From: Xanthostigma xanthostigma
Taxonomy: Eukaryota > Arthropoda > Insecta > Raphidioptera > Raphidiidae
DNA: 64,000 nucleotides
Reading direction: 5' to 3'
Assembly: GCA_963575645.1 (NCBI GenBank)
Contig: OY754464.1
Span: 3,286,001 to 3,350,000 of the forward strand
Shown: positions 59,616 through 64,000 of the stretch, piece after piece
Layout: every line of letters starts with the position of its first letter
Numbering within the stretch: the first letter of the stretch is position 1
Program-made: the position numbers and the translations under genes
The notes under the pieces: generated by a model
What the model was told of the DNA's origin: nothing
Databases searched by the model: none
What the model saw: only the letters and a program-made list of their open reading frames with translations

Positions 59616-62600
59616 ATGTTTTGGGTAAGTAGTTCAATTGAAATATGTATATTAAAAACAAATTTGGTGTACCTACATCGTTTCATATTAATTTTTTATA
59701 GAGTCATGCTATTCGGGCAACTTGCCCACAAGTTGGAATAACAAAAATTGATAAACGAAATCTATTTCATTGGATAAATAAGATGTTCAACACTGTCGAT
59801 GAAGATCGCATCAGAACAGTGGGACCGGACAGGGCGTGCGCCGAATGGCTTTTGAAGAACGGAGCGGCAGTGAAATGGTATGGCGAGAAGGAAAAATTAA
59901 CCGACTACAACTTGTTGCCCCCAGAAAATACAAAACTACATATTTCTGAAATCGATGCAACTGATTCTACCATTATGCATTATGGTTTCGATAATTTAAG
60001 TACGTTTGTTTTCAATAAGGTCTTTTTTCAGAACTGGGAACAAGAGGTACATTTTAAATCATAAAATGCCCGGCCTTACCGCCCTTAAAAGTTTGTTTGA
60101 ATTTATAATGTACGCTTGTGAATTAATTTGTCGATATGCTGGGAAGATATCGTACATCTAGTTGACAGTACGTTGAAATAGGGTAGCCCTGCGCAACAAG
60201 ATTTGATCATTTTGTTCCTCATATTGTAAACCAATTTGTTAGTTTTTATATTTATTAGAATTCAAGAAATATACACATTTTCAACGCTGAGCATAAACTG
60301 TTATACAATGACGTAGAAGACCAACGAGGTCTAGATATGGAGTGCTAATACTAGTGATGTGCCGGATATCCGTATCCGCGGATATCCGAGGGAGATGAAA
60401 GGTCCGTATCCGTTAGTTTTTTGGCGGATCTTTTACCGTATTAATTTTCAATTCATAGATGAAATTTTATATATATAGGTGATTAGGTAATAATGAAAAA
60501 CCGTTAAATTCCATTCAGATTATTTTTTATTTTTAAAAATCGTATTAGGCACCTTTATATTGCAAACATTTATCGTAGTGAGTACTATACCAATAGTACA
60601 TAACTCAAAGGTACTAAAAAACTATCTTTATAATGAGATATTGCACATTGATCTTTGGAAAGAGACAATCTGTTATGAGAGTTAAGTCTTAAAGAGGTCA
60701 ATAACTTTTTCCCATAACAGATAGTCTCTTTCCAAAAGTCGATGTGCAATATTTACCGCCGCGTACTCTAAGAAAGTTAAGATCCGTATCCGCGGATCTA
60801 GAAACCAAAAATCCGTATTCAGATCCGTATCCGCGGATATACATTTTTAACGATCCGGCACATCACTAGCTAATGCATACAACCCGACACGAGAGAGAAG
60901 GCAATAAACACGGTACATGTGTGTTTCTTTCTGGCCCGTCTTGTTGTTGAACAAAGACGGAATGACTACCGCAATTATCGCTATCTCTTTCTGTCATTTT
61001 GCTCATGCAGCCCAGACCAGCATTCCGTATGTACACCTCGATGGTAGAAGACTTCTTTATCTTTAAAAAGAAATACATTTTCATAAAATAAATTTGAAAA
61101 AAGTAACATAAAACAAATCTACGTAAGCGATTTTGCTGTGTAGCCATTGAATTGTCAACACGTCTTCTGAAATCTGAAATGAAATAGAAAAAGATTTTCT
61201 TTTTTTCCATATATTGTAATAACGTTGTAAATTATTTTTTAATAGAGGGTTGTAAGTACATAGAAAAAATAGTACTGCATAAATGTTCGTATCTTGAAGA
61301 TGAAGCTTTGCCCATGCTAGCCGTGATCAATAATACTTTGAAACATCTGCAAGTTTCAAGCTGTTGGAACATTACTGACAATGGATTAAAAGGCTTAGAG
61401 AATCTTACGTAAGTATCTACTATATTATATCAATACTGATATGTCTATATTAACAACTAGCGGTCCCGCCCGGTTTCACCCGGGTGTAAAAGAACGAATG
61501 GGGAAGGGAGGAACATGAGTACACACATTCATCTTAGTTTACCGAGATGAATGTTGTGTCCAAATTTCATGATGATCGGAATTACCGTTCAAAAGTTTTT
61601 GTCGGTCGGACAAATTTTCAGTTACATTTTGCAACATTTTCATTGATGCTCCGCTCCTATATTGGTTATTATATAGCCTATAGCCTTCCTCGATAAATGG
61701 GCTATCCAACAAAAAAAAATTTTTTTTCAATTCGAACTAGTAGTTCCTGAGATTAGCGCGTTCAAACAAACAAATAAACTCTTCAGCTTTATACAGGGTG
61801 AGTCAGACCACCCGTATCAGTCGTTTTTTTCGAAAACGGTTAGTCGTAGAGAGTTGTGTCAAAAATCTGTATTATAAAAGCCCTAATGAAGAATCGAATG
61901 GTGATATTTTTTCCTCCCGGAAAGGTCGGCTTCCCTGTTAGTTTGCTCCGAAATGTTCAGAACTCCGGAATGTTAAATGCCACGATAGGTAGAAAGTGGA
62001 ATTGTTGAAAAGATCTTTAAAAAATAAGCAAGTTTTGTAGGACATTTTTTTTTGTTACTGCCACCCCTGTTAAGTAATATTCGTTTGAAATTATTAAATT
62101 AACATGTAAGAATAACAAACTTAATTTTAAAAGTTGGCATTTAAAATCTAGTTACCTAATTAAACAATGTCACAAATGTTCAAACTGTCTTCAATTTACT
62201 TCTAAACACTGCAGAGCTCTTCTAGATATGTTATGAGTACCTGGAAGTATTTTCCGACAAAAAAAAACAATTGCAATTATTGAAAACTTATTGTGACATT
62301 GTTTAATTAGGTAACTAGATTTTAAATGCCGACTTTTTTGTTATTCTGACATGTTAATTTAATAATTTCAAACGAATATTACTTAACAGGGGTGGCAGTA
62401 ACAAAAAAAAATGTCCTACAAAACTTGTTTATTTTTTAAAGATCTTTTCAACAATACCACTTTCGACCTATCGTGCCATTTAACATTCCGGAGTTCTGAA
62501 CATTCCGGAGCAAACTAACAGAGAAGCCGACCTTTCCGGGGGGGAAAAATATCACCATTCGATTCTTCATTAGGGCTTTTATAATACAGATTTTTGACAC

Positions 62601-63372
62601 AACTCTCTACGACTAACCGTTTTCGAAAAAACGACTGATACGGGTGGTCTGACTCACCCTGTATATTAGTATAGATTTCTTTGGGGGAAACGATAAACTT
62701 GACTGAAATCTACCAAGAATTATTAAGCATAAAAAAATATTCATTTCAAATCGACAACATATAATTATATCAGCCAAATTCTAATACTCACTTTATTACA
62801 ATAATAAGTTCGTTCCAAGCAGCCAACAAACGGTAACGAAACCGTCACCCGCATGCGCAGTAAGTAAAACAGAGCTGTTAGTGGCGATTTTAGAACACAT
62901 TTTAGCTAATGCGCATGCGCGTGGCGGTTTTGAAACCATTTGCTGGCTGCTTGGAACGAACCTATTAACAAGGAATGACAATAATGTCCAAAAAATAATT
63001 TATTGTCTTATGCTGTTTTATCCATGTAAGTTGTTCATAGATGACGCTTCGGTACGGTAAACTCGATTAAAATCTATCACAAATTTTGTGATACAAACCG
63101 ATAATTTCTGATTTATTATTCGATGAAATATCGTATTTATATAATTTAATCGTTTGTTTTTTATACTTAACCAAAAACTGTTAGAAACAAAGTCACTACC
63201 ATTTTTTATTTCTTCTTTTGTTTGTATGAATTTGTTATTTTTTAGAAAACTGCAAACGGTGCTGATATTCGATTTACCGTACGTTGTGAAGAAAGCAGAG
63301 ACGGAAGCCAGTTTAAAAAAAGCATTGCCGAATTGTGATATAACTTTTCGTATAGGTGCTGTAGAGCAGTAA
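59616..63372 (+). CDS. DMAC2L: DMAC2L / ATP synthase subunit s-like LRR protein
   Basis: Mitochondrial leucine-rich-repeat protein known as coupling factor B or ATP synthase subunit s, related to complex I distal-arm assembly factor DMAC2. Exons are 59616-59624, 59702-59999, 61246-61408 and 63246-63372, giving 198 residues, the family's usual size. Exon 1 encodes only M-F-W. The family block is clear: WINKMFNTVDEDRIRTVGPDRACAEWLLKNGA, then YNLLPPE and ISEIDATDSTIMHYGFDNL. Exon 3 supplies LRR-like CKYIEKIVLHKCSYLEDEAL and LQVSSCWNITDNGLKGLENL, and exon 4 TKLQTVLIFDLPYV followed by LKKALPNCDITFRIG. All phases agree. Introns 2 and 3 carry several nested mobile elements. Secure family call; the role in ATP synthase versus complex I is not settled by sequence. 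Confidence 0.94.
60326..61040. mobile_element. TIR element family H copy 2, interrupted by a hAT MITE
   Basis: GAGGTCTAGATATGGAGTGC at the left and CCGTATGTACACCTC at the right are imperfect inverted ends. After the hAT MITE the sequence resumes with GCTAATGC and matches 55430-55545 (AATAAACACG, CGTCTTGTTG). It lies in DMAC2L intron 2. Confidence 0.55.
60352..60868 (-). mobile_element. hAT-like MITE family A in DMAC2L intron 2
   Basis: Inverted copy of the family at 34060-34583, with TAGTGATGTGCCGGATATCC and GATCCGGCACATCACTA ends. Flanks gctaatac (60344-60351) and gctaatgc (60869-60876) are an 8-bp duplication with one mismatch. It is inserted in family H. Confidence 0.85.
61457..62674. mobile_element. 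Helitron-like or SINE-like repeat split by a foldback
   Basis: It begins CTAGCGGTCCCGCCCGGTTT, matching the GC-rich terminus type of 23803-24037, and ends TATTAGTATAGAT. The interval 61794-62661 is a later insertion flanked by TATA. The host portion is shared only in its ends with the other copies here. Confidence 0.5.
61794..62661. mobile_element. Long foldback transposon, TATA target duplication
   Basis: The ends CAGGGTGAGTCAGACCACCC and GGGTGGTCTGACTCACCCTG are exact inverted copies, and the arms (about 375 bp each) remain highly similar to within the loop near 62170-62285. TATA flanks both sides (61790-61793 and 62662-62665). It has no transposase ORF. The high arm similarity suggests recent insertion or gene conversion between arms. 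Confidence 0.85.
62807..62963. mobile_element. MITE family G copy 3 in DMAC2L intron 3
   Basis: AGTTCGTTCCAAGCAGCCAA with GGTAACGAAACCGTCACC at the left is inverted at the right (GGTTTTGAAACCATT, GGCTGCTTGGAACGAACCT). The centre has GCATGCGCAGTAAG and its partner. Confidence 0.75.
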
Positions 63373-64000
63373 GGATCATGTTTTTGTTTTGTATATCGTG
63401 CACATACCTAATACGATGCTTTAAAATGTGCATAGTGGAGTCTTTCCCACCAACAGATGTAGTAACTGGTAATCGCTATGTTCTTAGACAAGAATAGAAA
63501 AACTATTTACGTATTATTGGTACATAGATCCTCATCTTTCTCCAAGAATATAGAAATTACTATATCTTTGGGGGGAATGAGCAAACGGGGTATTTGATTT
63601 ACACCAACATCTTGACTTTACATGTTATATTTTTCGAGATGATTTACATCGAGTTATGTTAAAGCCGTAAGAAAGTTATTTTTTTCGCATAACGATCCCA
63701 AACCATCATCAAACTGACGACGCATGCGTTTGAGATCGTTGTGCAAACAGAACTAACTACAGAAAAAAAATTTTTTTTTCAAGTGAAAACTTCTATTGTC
63801 TTGCTAGGCGATTTTTGGACGGGTAGAATCTTACGAGTTCGCATCACAGACATGCCATGTTCGCGTCACCGACACGCTAATGTTAACAGTATATCTGTAG
63901 CTATAAGTATGACGCGTTGCGCTTAGCCAGTAGTGAACTAACGCGCGCGCAGCCAGTACACATTTATACATTGTATAGTATCGTATCTTCGTAAATTTTT
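63373..64000. other. DMAC2L 3' flank
   Basis: No AATAAA was seen close to the stop codon. AACGATCCCAAAC near 63693 and GTTTGAGATCGTT near 63728 form a weak hairpin. No further gene was recognised before the window ends. Confidence 0.3.

Overview
This is an AT-rich segment of an animal nuclear genome, most likely an arthropod and probably an insect. The evidence is seven conserved eukaryotic genes split by short-consensus GT-AG introns, an insect-type SLC22 transporter, a lamin B receptor with a long Ser/Arg-Pro-Lys linker, and very many short terminal-inverted-repeat elements. The order or species cannot be fixed from the sequence alone. No bacterial operon, CRISPR array, rRNA or functional tRNA gene was seen.

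Layout. 1-6.6 kb holds repeats and non-autonomous transposons. 6.6-10.8 kb (minus) is an SLC22-type organic solute transporter in four exons. 10.8-25.9 kb has no host gene and is almost entirely foldback elements, MITEs, a LINE fragment and a Tigger-like remnant. 25.9-30.0 kb (plus) is mitochondrial dihydroorotate dehydrogenase in six exons. 32.6-35.2 kb (plus) is oligoribonuclease (REXO2) in four exons, the first contributing only four coding bases. 35.2-38.6 kb is a block of MITEs. 38.6-39.7 kb (minus) is succinate dehydrogenase cytochrome b560 (SDHC), head to head with the lamin B receptor (40.2-46.9 kb, plus). 46.9-57.3 kb is gene-free and repeat-rich; it includes a TIR element carrying a SAP-like exon and a THAP-like fragment. 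57.3-59.4 kb (minus) is Rab4, head to head across 257 bp with DMAC2L/ATP synthase subunit s (59.6-63.4 kb, plus).

The host genes share no single pathway. DHODH, SDHC and DMAC2L are all mitochondrial: DHODH feeds electrons to ubiquinone, SDHC anchors complex II at the ubiquinone site, and the DMAC2L family is linked to ATP synthase or complex I assembly. Oligoribonuclease can also act in mitochondria. Rab4 works in endosome recycling and LBR in the inner nuclear membrane. The two head-to-head pairs probably use shared promoter regions.

The most unusual non-genic signal is a recurring RNA-like motif in several unrelated palindromic insertions. It has the form of a hammerhead-ribozyme core: CUGANGA, a U, a stem-loop, then GAAA followed by a self-complementary step. 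The best copy is at 32.2 kb on the minus strand, with degenerate versions near 9.35/9.84, 16.7 and 19.14/19.49 kb. Other notable items are nested CpG-rich palindromes with 3-bp target duplications, a palindromic element with a class II tRNA-like head in three copies, a tRNA-Met-like SINE in two copies, and a four-copy hAT MITE family with 8-bp target duplications, three of whose copies lie inside host introns.
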